A stretch of DNA of 64,000 nucleotides from Paenibacillaceae bacterium (lineage in GTDB: Bacteria > Bacillota > Bacilli > Paenibacillales > Paenibacillaceae): contig CAAFUF010000003.1 of assembly GCA_900766135.1 (NCBI GenBank), forward strand, positions 62,001-126,000, given 5' to 3'. The stretch's first letter is position 1. Every line of letters starts with the position of its first letter. The position numbers and the translations under genes are program-made. This document shows, in pieces, positions 57,234 to 64,000 of this stretch. Under the pieces are notes generated by a model. That model searched no databases. It had not been told where the DNA came from and worked only from the letters and a program-made list of their open reading frames with translations.

Positions 57234-59294
57234 GTGGAACATCGTAGAAAAGTGTTAACCGTGTTATTGTTTTCATCTATGTTATTGTCAATGCCAGGCA
57301 TTTCAATTTTGCCGTACTCGAGCCCGATTGCATATGCGGATGAATTGCAAGCGAGATCGATCGACATCACAGGACCATTCATATTTTCGCTGAATCGAGG
57401 GCTACAGTTGACGGCCGGCGCGATCATGAGTGACAATTCGATCGCAGACATCAGTTCATCCGCGGTTTGGGAATCCGACAACGAAGCGGTTGCTGTTGTT
57501 TCCCCGGGCGGAATGGTGACAGGACTTACTGAGGGTACCGCCCAAATTACGGCATCCCGTGATGGGAAAACTTCCACTCCATACACAGTCACCGTAACTT
57601 GGGCAAATTATAATAAATTACAAGATACCAAAGAATCCCTACGGATTCCTTTCGTAGGTGGTGAATCTGAAGAGCATGTTACCACAAACCTAAGTTTACC
57701 TCCGCAGATCGAGGATATACTCATCTCCTGGTCGTCATCTGACACTTCAATTATTAAGGAGAATGGTATCGTCAACCGTCCTCCTTACGTTGATGGCGAT
57801 AAACAAGTTACGCTAACGGCGACCCTTAGATTAAGTACTGAGGCGCCTGTAACCAAAACGTTTACACTCAACGTTGTTAAAGCGGAGCCTACACCGGAGG
57901 ACAAGCTTCGTGAAGCCTTGGAATCGTTAGAAATCGGCTATTATCATGGGGATAATGCGGATGGAGTCGAGAGCTCAGCTATAAGCTTGCCTATTGGAGG
58001 GAAATACGGCGCATCCGTGTCTTGGGAGTCGAGCGAACCATCCATAATTGCTACAAATGGGACTGTGCATCGCTCATTGGATGATACGGATCATTTGGTT
58101 AAATTGACTGCAAGAGTATATGTTGACGGGGTTTCTGATACTCGCGATTACTGGGTTAACGTCAAATATTTAATCAGTGATAAATTAATTACGTCTTTCG
58201 CTCTCGATGACCATGTTGGGGTTATTGATGAGGAGAATAAGACAATCACTTTCGATATTCCTCGAGGGGCCCCCGATAAATCCATGGTCGTGACCTACAC
58301 TTCAAAGGCGTTTCGGGTTCTAGACAATGGGATTATTATGGTAAGTGGGGAGTACGTGCTTTACCCGTTCTTTTTCCCAAGTTACTATATCTCTGCTTCA
58401 GATGAGTCGCTGAAATATATGCATTACAAATTGGTATTTGCCGGCAGCGCTACAACACCACCTGAGCCGATGCCGGATCCGGAGCCAACAACACCTCCAA
58501 CACCGAATCCGACACCCGTACCAGTGCCTACGCCGATGCCGGTGCCAACGCCGAATCCGAACCCGGCACCAACGCCAGTGCCGGTGCCAGTATCGATACC
58601 AACTCCTATGCCAACACCGACGCCAACACCAGCTCCAGTACCGACACCAGTACCAGCACCGGAACTGACAGATGATGTTATTTTCAAAAAGGAGGTTTTT
58701 AAGCCGGGTACTTCTGTCACTCGGTCTTTAGAATCGAAAGTCAACGAAGCCCTTAACCATCAGGGGACATCGTTTACCCCTACGGACACCAAAAACCATT
58801 GGGCCGAACAAACCATTGATATCTTTGTTAAATTGAACATCATTAAAGGTTACGAGGACAAGACGATAAGACCGGATCAAGATATGTCCCGTGGGGAGTT
58901 CATTGGCATTCTGTCTCGCATTTTTGATATCGGCGGAACCAAGCAGGTGGCTCTTAAAGATATCAAGGGACATTGGGCAGAGGATTCCATTGTTCAATTT
59001 GCTCAAGCAGGAATCATTAGCGGAAACGGCGATGGAACATTCAAACCGAACCAGGCCATAACACGCCAAGAGATGGTAGTGATCTTATCGCGGATTGTAG
59101 ATTTTCAAGGACTAACGCATAACAGCGACGATGTTGATCCCATTCAGATGGCAGTTCAAGCAGGCATTATTCAGGGCAACGGAAAAGGGGTCTTGAATGC
59201 TAACGGCAAAGCACCAAGAGCCGAAGCCTTGCAGCTCATACTTAATACCTTAAAGCTAAACTCCAAAATCAAAACAATGCTTGAGCTTTTATAG
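57234..59294 (+). CDS. Cell-surface protein with Ig-like domains, Pro/Thr linker and SLH domains
   Basis: The 686-residue protein has a signal peptide (MEHRRKVLTVLLFSSMLLSM, cut near AYA). A BIG2-like Ig domain follows (about 40-120), then two or three related Ig-like domains of the 'atrophied' type (WSSSDTSII; WESSEPSII). A PT/PV-rich spacer covers about 405-480. Three SLH repeats close the protein, two clear (NHWAEQTIDIFVKLNIIKGY and GHWAEDSIVQFAQAGIISG) and a degenerate third. SLH domains hold it on pyruvylated wall polymer. GGAGG lies 8 bases before the GTG at 57234; the ATG at 57219 overlaps the site. Binding partner unknown. Confidence 0.85.
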   Translation: MEHRRKVLTVLLFSSMLLSMPGISILPYSSPIAYADELQARSIDITGPFIFSLNRGLQLTAGAIMSDNSIADISSSAVWESDNEAVAVVSPGGMVTGLTEGTAQITASRDGKTSTPYTVTVTWANYNKLQDTKESLRIPFVGGESEEHVTTNLSLPPQIEDILISWSSSDTSIIKENGIVNRPPYVDGDKQVTLTATLRLSTEAPVTKTFTLNVVKAEPTPEDKLREALESLEIGYYHGDNADGVESSAISLPIGGKYGASVSWESSEPSIIATNGTVHRSLDDTDHLVKLTARVYVDGVSDTRDYWVNVKYLISDKLITSFALDDHVGVIDEENKTITFDIPRGAPDKSMVVTYTSKAFRVLDNGIIMVSGEYVLYPFFFPSYYISASDESLKYMHYKLVFAGSATTPPEPMPDPEPTTPPTPNPTPVPVPTPMPVPTPNPNPAPTPVPVPVSIPTPMPTPTPTPAPVPTPVPAPELTDDVIFKKEVFKPGTSVTRSLESKVNEALNHQGTSFTPTDTKNHWAEQTIDIFVKLNIIKGYEDKTIRPDQDMSRGEFIGILSRIFDIGGTKQVALKDIKGHWAEDSIVQFAQAGIISGNGDGTFKPNQAITRQEMVVILSRIVDFQGLTHNSDDVDPIQMAVQAGIIQGNGKGVLNANGKAPRAEALQLILNTLKLNSKIKTMLELL

Positions 59295-59360
59295 TTCATC
59301 ATACAGCGATTAAAAACATTACTGAAGGAAAGAAACAAAAATGATTTGCTGTTTTTCAGA

Positions 59361-59388
59361 AGAGCCGCTCCTAATGAGCGGCTTTTTG
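59361..59388 (+). terminator. Terminator after the SLH protein gene
   Basis: AGCCGCTC (59363-59370) pairs with GAGCGGCT (59376-59383) around CTAAT; five T follow. Confidence 0.85.
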
Positions 59389-59406
59389 CTTATCCAACAT
59401 GATGAC

Positions 59407-59526
59407 GGAAACCGAAAGGTGCTATCCATCGAAGCCGGTTTCGGGCTTGGTGAAACGCTGGTGTCCGGCTTGATTTCCGCCGATGGTAATCAAGTACGGG
59501 AAGGGGAAATCGTCGAGAAAAGGTAA
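59407..59526 (+). pseudogene. Fragment of a second rph/PEP-synthase-like gene
   Basis: Thirty-nine codons (GNRKVLSIEAGFGLGETLV onward to GEIVEKR and a stop) align without gaps with residues about 206-244 of the rph product. By my count 28 of 39 residues and 86 of 117 bases are identical. The fragment lacks the rest of the ATP-grasp domain on both sides and has no start. It is a remnant of a diverged paralogue, not a recent copy of the rph at 45.6 kb. Confidence 0.85.
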
Positions 59527-59528
59527 GC

Positions 59529-60443
59529 TTACATCGATTGGTCTTGTTGAACGAGATTCATCCAGCCTACCAAGTCGTGGACGGCGATACCGCCGAACGA
59601 GGTTTGCGTTCCGCCCAATTGCTCCAACTGGACGAGCTGCTCATTCAGAACTTGGCTACCTTCTTCGTAAAATGTGATGTAATTTCCTTCGTTGGAGGGC
59701 TTGGTTTCCACACCGGTGTAGATTTTCTTGTTCATGCTTTCGCCTTCGATAAACTCGGTTTTGGCCGTATCGTAAATGGCCTTGGCGCTATCGCGGTAAG
59801 ACATCAGGGTCACGAATTCGAAGCGTGAGATCATCCAGGAGCTCAAAGTTTGTTCGCTGCCCGGTACTTTATATTTATCGAGCCAGAAGGGAAGAGCCGC
59901 CGACAGCGGAAGTTTCAAGTCAGCTGCCTGTCGGGCCAACGCATCGACATTACCTTGCCACTCAGTCACCAGGGTATCGTAGTCCGTTTTCCAGATCGGA
60001 AGCAAATATGGCTCAATGTCAACATGAATTCCTCTTAGCTTCTCTTCCGGCGCGGCATACTGCTGGTAATCGTTGATCCATTTCATAAAAGCGTCCAATT
60101 TCGGACGGTTTATGGTGAGGGCCCAGTCCGGGGCTCCGTTTAGAGCATGAACCTCGATGCCCATTTCTGAGGCCTGGCGAATGAAGCTACGGTAGGAGGA
60201 GAGATCCACTTTGGTACTAATTTGCAAGTATATAATTCCGACGCCTTGGGACTTGGTAAAGTTCAATAGGTCGGAGGACGATGATTGAATAAGAGCGGTG
60301 TGCCATAACCAAGTCGTTCTGGCTTTGGAGACGGGTTCATCTTCAGTGCTGGCGGCCTTGGTAGTCGGATTTCCCAAAAGCGCCAATATCAAAGCAAAGA
60401 CAAGAAGCATTGCGGATCTGTGGGGGTAAGAGATAGTTTTCAC
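59529..60443 (-). CDS. Secreted TIM-barrel-like protein of unknown specificity
   Basis: The 304-residue protein has a signal peptide (hydrophobic to about residue 30, cut near TKAAS). A domain follows with strands typical of a (beta/alpha)8 barrel: GIIYLQIS, GIEVHALNG, GIHVDIEPY, FVTLMSYR and FGGIAVHDL. The HVDIEP strand end and MSYRD recall the acidic active site of GH18-like hydrolases, but the DxxDxDxE motif is not complete. The likely start is GTG 60443, 11 bases after GAGGAG. Function unknown; a glycan-acting role is conjecture. Confidence 0.65.
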   Translation of the reverse strand: MKTISYPHRSAMLLVFALILALLGNPTTKAASTEDEPVSKARTTWLWHTALIQSSSSDLLNFTKSQGVGIIYLQISTKVDLSSYRSFIRQASEMGIEVHALNGAPDWALTINRPKLDAFMKWINDYQQYAAPEEKLRGIHVDIEPYLLPIWKTDYDTLVTEWQGNVDALARQAADLKLPLSAALPFWLDKYKVPGSEQTLSSWMISRFEFVTLMSYRDSAKAIYDTAKTEFIEGESMNKKIYTGVETKPSNEGNYITFYEEGSQVLNEQLVQLEQLGGTQTSFGGIAVHDLVGWMNLVQQDQSM

Positions 60444-60939
60444 GAAGATGTACACTCCTCAAGATAACAAAAATGTGTGATGCGGTTAGGATTATCGAAC
60501 GACACGATTAGGGATAATATAAAACTCCAGGCCTTACCTCCCGCGTAGTGATGTTTCCAATCTTTAGGACGCAGATCTCGATTAACAGAAATGATCTGCA
60601 TCTTTAGGATGGGGTATGGTCATATTTTCGTCGAATTTGTCGAATTTGGAGATAGGTCCAAAGGATTAATTTTGCCATTTTATTAGCAAAGTTATTAGTG
60701 GAATCCAGCTTAAGGTAGGTGGAACGGGATATGTGGAAACGGCTTCAAAGCGCAGCAGCTCGGTTGTGCAAGGGAATAAAAAAAAGGCGCTTGTGTGAGC
60801 GCCCAAATATGACTACCGAATGGTCAGCAACAGGTTTTATTTGAAACATATGTACAAAATACGGGTTTTGTGAAAAAGTCGATCAAAAAGACCGCCGGAC
60901 CGGCTCTATGCCTGTTTACGGCGTCTGATCGTCGCTATA
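60444..60939. other. Non-coding stretch between the TIM-barrel-like gene and xerS
   Basis: I see no gene in these 496 bases. They contain a composite repeat at 60560-60609: ATCTTTAGGA is repeated 40 bases apart and encloses the inverted pair GCAGATC (60571-60577) and GATCTGC (60593-60599). They also hold a short tandem GTCGAATTT pair near 60640 and the xerS terminator at 60777-60804. Confidence 0.6.
60777..60804 (-). terminator. Terminator downstream of xerS
   Basis: On the minus strand GGCGCTC-ACAC-AAGCGCC (60803-60786) is followed by eight T (plus-strand A at 60778-60785). It lies about 135 bases after the xerS stop. Confidence 0.8.
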
Positions 60940-62010
60940 TCATTTATCCATATTAATAACGGCTTTGCGCATTTCCTCATCCGTTAAGTGCGTATAGATC
61001 ATCGTCGTTTGAATTGACGAATGGCCCAATTGATTCTTCAGCCGCGGCACGTCGTTGTTCTCCTGATGATAACGCGTCGCGAAGGAATGCCGTAACGAGT
61101 GTACCGTCAATGCCGGCTTACCGAATGCCGTTGCGTATTTCTCGATGAGTTTTTCTATCGATCTTGGCGTTAACCGCCGGCTTTTGCCTTTGCGTCCGAT
61201 TGGCGCTGCCATAAACAAGTACGTCTCTGATTTCTCCGGTTTATACCGGGCTTCGCGGACTTTTAAATAGTTGTCCAAATCCGATTTAGCCTGTTCGCTG
61301 AAATACACGTATTGTTCCTTGTTGCCTTTGCGGATGACCCGAACCAAACCTTTGTTCATGTCGAGATCCTCCAGATTAATGCCGGCGACCTCCGATAAAC
61401 GTAATCCGGATCCAAGAATCAAAGAAACGATCGCCGTATCACGCTCACGGTTAAATTCATGAAATTGATATAGCCGTTTGTTATCGCGGTTCTGCGCACC
61501 AAAATCGTAAGCCACAAACTGTCGGAACAGTTCAAAATCATCCGCCCGCAGGATTTTGCCTTCAATCCGATTGGCGATCGTTTCTTGGGTTTCTTTCATG
61601 GCATTAAATTCAATTCTGGCCATGACATTACGTTCAAGGTACGGCTTAAGCTCGGCGGTTTCGGCTTTATTTTGCAAATAATCGAATAACGATTTAAGCG
61701 CCGATAGTTTCCGGTTGATCGTCAATTTCGAGTTGCCTAATTGATACTCCAGGAACGTCAGGAAGCTTTCGACTTCACGGACAGTCAGTTTCTCGAGGGT
61801 CGACAGTTCGACGTCTTTGCGGTTGGGAGCTGCAAAACGTTCGGCCACAAGCCAATCAAAAAAGATGATATAATCGTGGCAATAGTTCAATAATGTGGTA
61901 TGCGACAGTTTGCGTTTCCGCGTGTCGATGTATTCGGCAACATACCAAGGCAAATCCGTTAATTTCTCATCGATGCGGCTCATATAGTGTGACTTCGTGG
62001 TTTTATCCAT
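60940..62010 (-). CDS. xerS: Tyrosine recombinase, XerS type
   Basis: The 356-residue protein has a SAM-like core-binding domain (about 15-115) and a tyrosine recombinase catalytic domain. The residues are Arg204 (GSGLRLSE), Lys228 (IRKGNKE), His304-x2-Arg307 (HSLRHSFATR), His330 (LGHSSIQTT) and nucleophile Tyr339 (MIYTH). The size and N-terminal extension (LPWYVAEYIDTRKRKLSHTT) are those of XerS, the single-protein chromosome dimer resolvase of streptococci, rather than XerC/XerD (about 300). AGGAGG precedes the ATG at 62010. No other phage or transposon gene is near, which supports a housekeeping rather than integrase role. Confidence 0.82.
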   Translation of the reverse strand: MDKTTKSHYMSRIDEKLTDLPWYVAEYIDTRKRKLSHTTLLNYCHDYIIFFDWLVAERFAAPNRKDVELSTLEKLTVREVESFLTFLEYQLGNSKLTINRKLSALKSLFDYLQNKAETAELKPYLERNVMARIEFNAMKETQETIANRIEGKILRADDFELFRQFVAYDFGAQNRDNKRLYQFHEFNRERDTAIVSLILGSGLRLSEVAGINLEDLDMNKGLVRVIRKGNKEQYVYFSEQAKSDLDNYLKVREARYKPEKSETYLFMAAPIGRKGKSRRLTPRSIEKLIEKYATAFGKPALTVHSLRHSFATRYHQENNDVPRLKNQLGHSSIQTTMIYTHLTDEEMRKAVINMDK

Positions 62011-62042
62011 TTCGAACGCGCACCTCCTGCTTCTAGAATAAT

Positions 62043-62087
62043 CCAATTATATAATTTCGTCAAATTATTATTTTACGTAATAATAAA
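62043..62087. other. AT-rich imperfect dyad next to xerS, candidate dif-like site
   Basis: Directly upstream of xerS lies an AT-rich stretch. ATAATTTCGTCAAATTAT and TTATTTTACGTAATAATAAA form an imperfect inverted pair, and TTATTA/TAATAA flank TTTTACG. In streptococci the XerS target lies beside its gene. This one is a candidate by position and symmetry only. Confidence 0.35.
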
Positions 62088-62161
62088 TCCCGACTGTAAA
62101 GCATCTCTTTTGTCGCCCACACTTGTTATCGGATTGAATTTGATCAACAACTACAAATGAA

Positions 62162-62192
62162 GAAAAACCTCGCCGCTATGACGAGGTTTTTC
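62162..62192. terminator. Bidirectional terminator downstream of the SDR gene
   Basis: GAAAAACCTCG (62162-62172) pairs with CGAGGTTTTTC (62182-62192); it has A and T runs on both sides. It ends the leftward dehydrogenase transcript. Confidence 0.85.
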
Positions 62193-62249
62193 GGGCTTCT
62201 GTTATAAAACCCCTGCTGCCCTGGATGACAATCATGCTGCGTCCATCAT

Positions 62250-63068
62250 TTAGAAGTTCACTTTTTTCCTCATCATTTCGATGAATTCTTGATTGCCCAG
62301 CGTCTCCCGTGCTTCGACCAGCGGCTTCACAAGGCCGGGAATAACATATCGAAGTTGGTCTTTTCCATCCGTTGCAGCTTCATATACTACTTTGGCTACA
62401 TCCTTCGAGTCTAATCCCCTATCGGTCGAAAGCGATGAGAAGAAACGATCCATCTCCTCCAAAAATCTGCCGTAAGAATCGGGTAAGGCCAGAGTAGGCT
62501 CATTTTCTTCGGCCGCATCAGTAAAATTACTGTAGAAGCCGCCAGGCTCGACCAATTTAACCGTAATGTTTTGCGAAGCCAGCTCATAGGACAGGGACTC
62601 GGTGAAGCCTTCAATCGCAAACTTACTGCTGCTGTACACAGAAATCATCGGCAAGCCGATGATTCCCCCGCAAGAGCTGATATTAATAAGAGTCCCTCCT
62701 TGATGTTCTCTAAAATGAGGAATGATCGCACGGGTGACCTCCATCACACCGAATACGTTGGTTTCAAATTGTTTTCTGATTTGTTCGCGGGAAACGCTCT
62801 CGAACAAGCCATTTTGTCCGTATCCGGCATTGTTTACCAGTGCGTCAATTTTTCCAAATCGTTGTATTCCTGCCTTTATCGCACTTGCAATGCTTTCTTG
62901 GTCAAGAACGTCCAGGCGGGTGACCAACACGCCCTCCAATTGGTTCAACTCCGTCTCCTTCTCAGGTGAGCGCATGGTTGCAACTACGTTCCAACCATTG
63001 GAGGCAAATAGTTTAGTGGCCTCTCGACCAAGTCCCGACGATGTTCCGGTAATAAAAATTGTTTTCAT
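62250..63068 (-). CDS. Short-chain dehydrogenase/reductase (SDR), AdhR-type promoter
   Basis: The 272-residue classical SDR has TGTSSGLG (8-15), NNAGYG, the catalytic Ser in LINISSCGG and YSSSKFA (Tyr-x3-Lys), followed by VKLVEPGGF. It is about 20 residues longer than the SDR at 41.2 kb and not closely similar to it. Its promoter carries a perfect MerR/AdhR-like operator, so induction by a reactive aldehyde is likely (inference). Confidence 0.88.
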   Translation of the reverse strand: MKTIFITGTSSGLGREATKLFASNGWNVVATMRSPEKETELNQLEGVLVTRLDVLDQESIASAIKAGIQRFGKIDALVNNAGYGQNGLFESVSREQIRKQFETNVFGVMEVTRAIIPHFREHQGGTLINISSCGGIIGLPMISVYSSSKFAIEGFTESLSYELASQNITVKLVEPGGFYSNFTDAAEENEPTLALPDSYGRFLEEMDRFFSSLSTDRGLDSKDVAKVVYEAATDGKDQLRYVIPGLVKPLVEARETLGNQEFIEMMRKKVNF

Positions 63069-63125
63069 GCGAAAACTCTCTCCTTTATTTTCAGAATTAT
63101 GCCCACGCTTGTGTCAGACGTTCAC

Positions 63126-63156
63126 ATTTTAGATCTTAAAGTGAACTTTAAGTCAA
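63126..63156 (-). promoter_or_regulatory. MerR/AdhR-type promoter and operator of the SDR gene
   Basis: On the minus strand TTGACT (63156-63151) and TAAAAT (63131-63126) are 19 bases apart. The dyad CTTAAAG-N4-CTTTAAG at 63135-63152 is the form described for Bacillus subtilis AdhR, which activates genes for aldehyde detoxification. No MerR gene is adjacent; the one at 40.7 kb is a possible regulator. Confidence 0.85.
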
Positions 63157-63158
63157 GG

Positions 63159-63182
63159 TTGAATGAGACATTGAATGAGACA
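63159..63182. repeat. Tandem pair of a 12-bp unit
   Basis: TTGAATGAGACA occurs twice in direct succession just upstream of the AdhR-type promoter. It may be a simple slippage product or an upstream binding site. Confidence 0.8.
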
Positions 63183-63225
63183 TTAATCTGATGTAAATAA
63201 TACGTCGTTCCCCCCTGCCCCTTAA

Positions 63226-63255
63226 AAGAAAAAACCGCCAAAGCCTTGGCGGTCA
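63226..63255 (-). terminator. Terminator of the edge lipoprotein gene
   Basis: ACCGCCAAAG/CTTGGCGGT forms the stem (63234-63253); on the minus strand six T follow. It lies 110 bases after the stop of the lipoprotein gene. The remaining bases between 63183 and 63364 show nothing else. Confidence 0.85.
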
Positions 63256-63364
63256 TTCTGGCAAGCAGTATTGGGGAATTCGACCTCTCTCCTAAATTGG
63301 GGACGTTGTGCGAATCCATTTATACAGAATAGAGCCGGGGATACTCCCTCAGCTCTATTCCATC

Positions 63365-64000
63365 TTACAACTCGCTTTGAACCGAAGATAACGATACAAG
63401 GACCGGACCGGCAAAATCCGCAGCCTCTTCGCCCTTCGGATTGCGAAGGCGGAACAGAAAAGCATCACCTGTTGCAGATTTCCACACGATATAATCGCGA
63501 ATCCCGTCAACGCCCGAGGCTTGAAGATAGATTTCGGCAAAACCCAGGGGATGCTCGACAAGCTCGCCGCTATAATCGGATATTTTCCCCAATGTCCCCA
63601 GTTCCTCTTGGCCTTTGGCTTTAAGCTGGTCCAGATCATAATTGGAAGGCAGGCGTTCGATCGTGACCTCGTATTCCGGATGCTTGCTCAAATACAGACG
63701 GCCTTTGGCAGCGTCAAAGGCGAATTTGTCGAACACGTACAAGCTGAAGCCTTCCCCTTGCTGCAAGTTAGCCTTGAACGTCTGATTCCCCTCACCTGTC
63801 ATCAGATCAAAATCCGCCACCGCGGGACGCGTCGATTCAGGGGCGTTCCCTTTTGCGTTCTCGTTTCCGTTGCCGTTCTCCGATGCGGGAGAAGTTACCT
63901 CTTCCTTCACAGGAGGTGAAGGTTCAGAATTGGCAGAAGGCTTCGCTGTGCCTCCAGAGCATGCCGTAAGTAATAAAACCATGGCGAACACCAAGAATTT
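63365..64000 (-). CDS. Lipoprotein of unknown function (N-terminus cut by window edge)
   Basis: The frame is open to the last base of the window. The visible part begins in a lipoprotein signal (KFLVFAMVLLLTA-C) whose positively charged start lies beyond position 64000. A Ser/Pro/Glu/Asn-rich linker follows, then about 150 residues of a soluble domain (FSLYVFDKFAFDAAKGRLYL; DGIRDYIVWKSATGDAFLF). I do not recognise the family. It is probably anchored at the outer face of the membrane. A start at TTG 63994 is possible but would leave no room for a ribosome site inside the window. Confidence 0.75.
   Translation of the reverse strand, partial: KFLVFAMVLLLTACSGGTAKPSANSEPSPPVKEEVTSPASENGNGNENAKGNAPESTRPAVADFDLMTGEGNQTFKANLQQGEGFSLYVFDKFAFDAAKGRLYLSKHPEYEVTIERLPSNYDLDQLKAKGQEELGTLGKISDYSGELVEHPLGFAEIYLQASGVDGIRDYIVWKSATGDAFLFRLRNPKGEEAADFAGPVLVSLSSVQSEL

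Noticed and set aside
58455..58670. CRISPR-like or minisatellite array
   Set aside because: The repetition is in-frame coding for a Pro/Thr-rich spacer and has no constant repeat/spacer pattern. No CRISPR array was seen anywhere in the window.
58424..58744. Gly/Val-rich open frame antisense to the SLH protein
   Set aside because: It is produced by the complement of the Pro/Thr/Val codon repeats of the sense spacer.
60940..62010. Phage or transposon integrase
   Set aside because: No attachment-site tRNA, excisionase or phage genes lie nearby, and the length and N-terminus fit XerS.
63122..63319. Short leftward frame upstream of the SDR gene
   Set aside because: It spans the terminator, the tandem repeat and the AdhR-type promoter, all of which are non-coding signals.

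Overview
The window reads as chromosomal DNA of a Paenibacillus-type bacterium (Paenibacillaceae, moderately GC-rich Firmicute). The support is strong GGAGG-type ribosome binding sites, sigma-A promoters, Fur and MntR boxes of Bacillus type, CUT1 sugar importers of the LplB/YtcP kind without their own ATPase, an SLH-domain envelope protein, the spore lytic enzyme SleB, a XerS-type recombinase and several intrinsic ribosome-protection or drug-modifying genes. I saw no rRNA, tRNA, CRISPR array, prophage or complete insertion sequence.

Layout. 1-2.1 kb: end of a BceAB-type peptide-antibiotic detoxification/sensing ABC transporter. 2.1-4.1 kb: secreted GxGYxYP protein. 4.5-16.7 kb: carbohydrate locus with a GH1 6-phospho-beta-glucosidase, a LacI regulator, a GH35 beta-galactosidase, two CUT1 permeases, a binding lipoprotein and a MalT/LuxR-type ATPase regulator. 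Three 14-bp LacI-type operator copies lie in front of the GH35 gene. 16.8-24.4 kb: a secreted YjgB-like protein, mntH with a MntR operator, a Gly/Pro-rich protein, a CPA2 antiporter behind an unidentified structured leader, HpaB, SleB, a His/Ser-rich small protein and a Ser/Thr kinase-like protein. 24.5-26.9 kb: an 811-residue protein in which a recognisable trans-isoprenyl diphosphate synthase domain follows a second, divergent helical domain with Asp-rich motifs.

27.1-31.9 kb: Fur-controlled siderophore importer plus an Fe-S reductase-like protein. 31.9-35.0 kb: the most striking segment. An Lsa-type ABC-F ribosome protection gene and a Cfr-type 23S rRNA methyltransferase gene lie in tandem, each preceded by a short leader ORF and an intrinsic terminator. 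This looks like antibiotic-induced attenuation of a two-gene peptidyl-transferase-centre protection module. 35.1-39.8 kb: a second Fur-controlled iron importer followed by an ABC exporter. 40.1-45.3 kb: a ParB-like small protein, a MerR regulator divergent from a short-chain dehydrogenase, an M3 peptidase and an MFS transporter.

45.4-48.3 kb: a rifamycin phosphotransferase (rph) whose promoter region also carries a convergent antisense promoter and terminator, a candidate small RNA. 48.4-54.8 kb: a secreted stalk protein, an EcsC protein, and a GH43/AraC/binding-protein locus in which a 41-bp element is repeated before both plus-strand genes. 55.1-64 kb: a membrane-anchored amidohydrolase, a methyltransferase broken by a 19-bp tandem duplication, an SLH protein, a fragment of a second rph-like gene, a secreted TIM-barrel-like protein, xerS with an adjacent AT-rich dyad, a dehydrogenase under a MerR/AdhR-type operator, and a lipoprotein cut by the window edge.

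Together this is a soil/plant-associated accessory-rich stretch. It holds sugar and iron scavenging, metal and ion homeostasis, and at least three drug-defence functions (BceAB-like, Lsa/Cfr-like, Rph). Functions are assigned from motifs read by eye; no database search was run.
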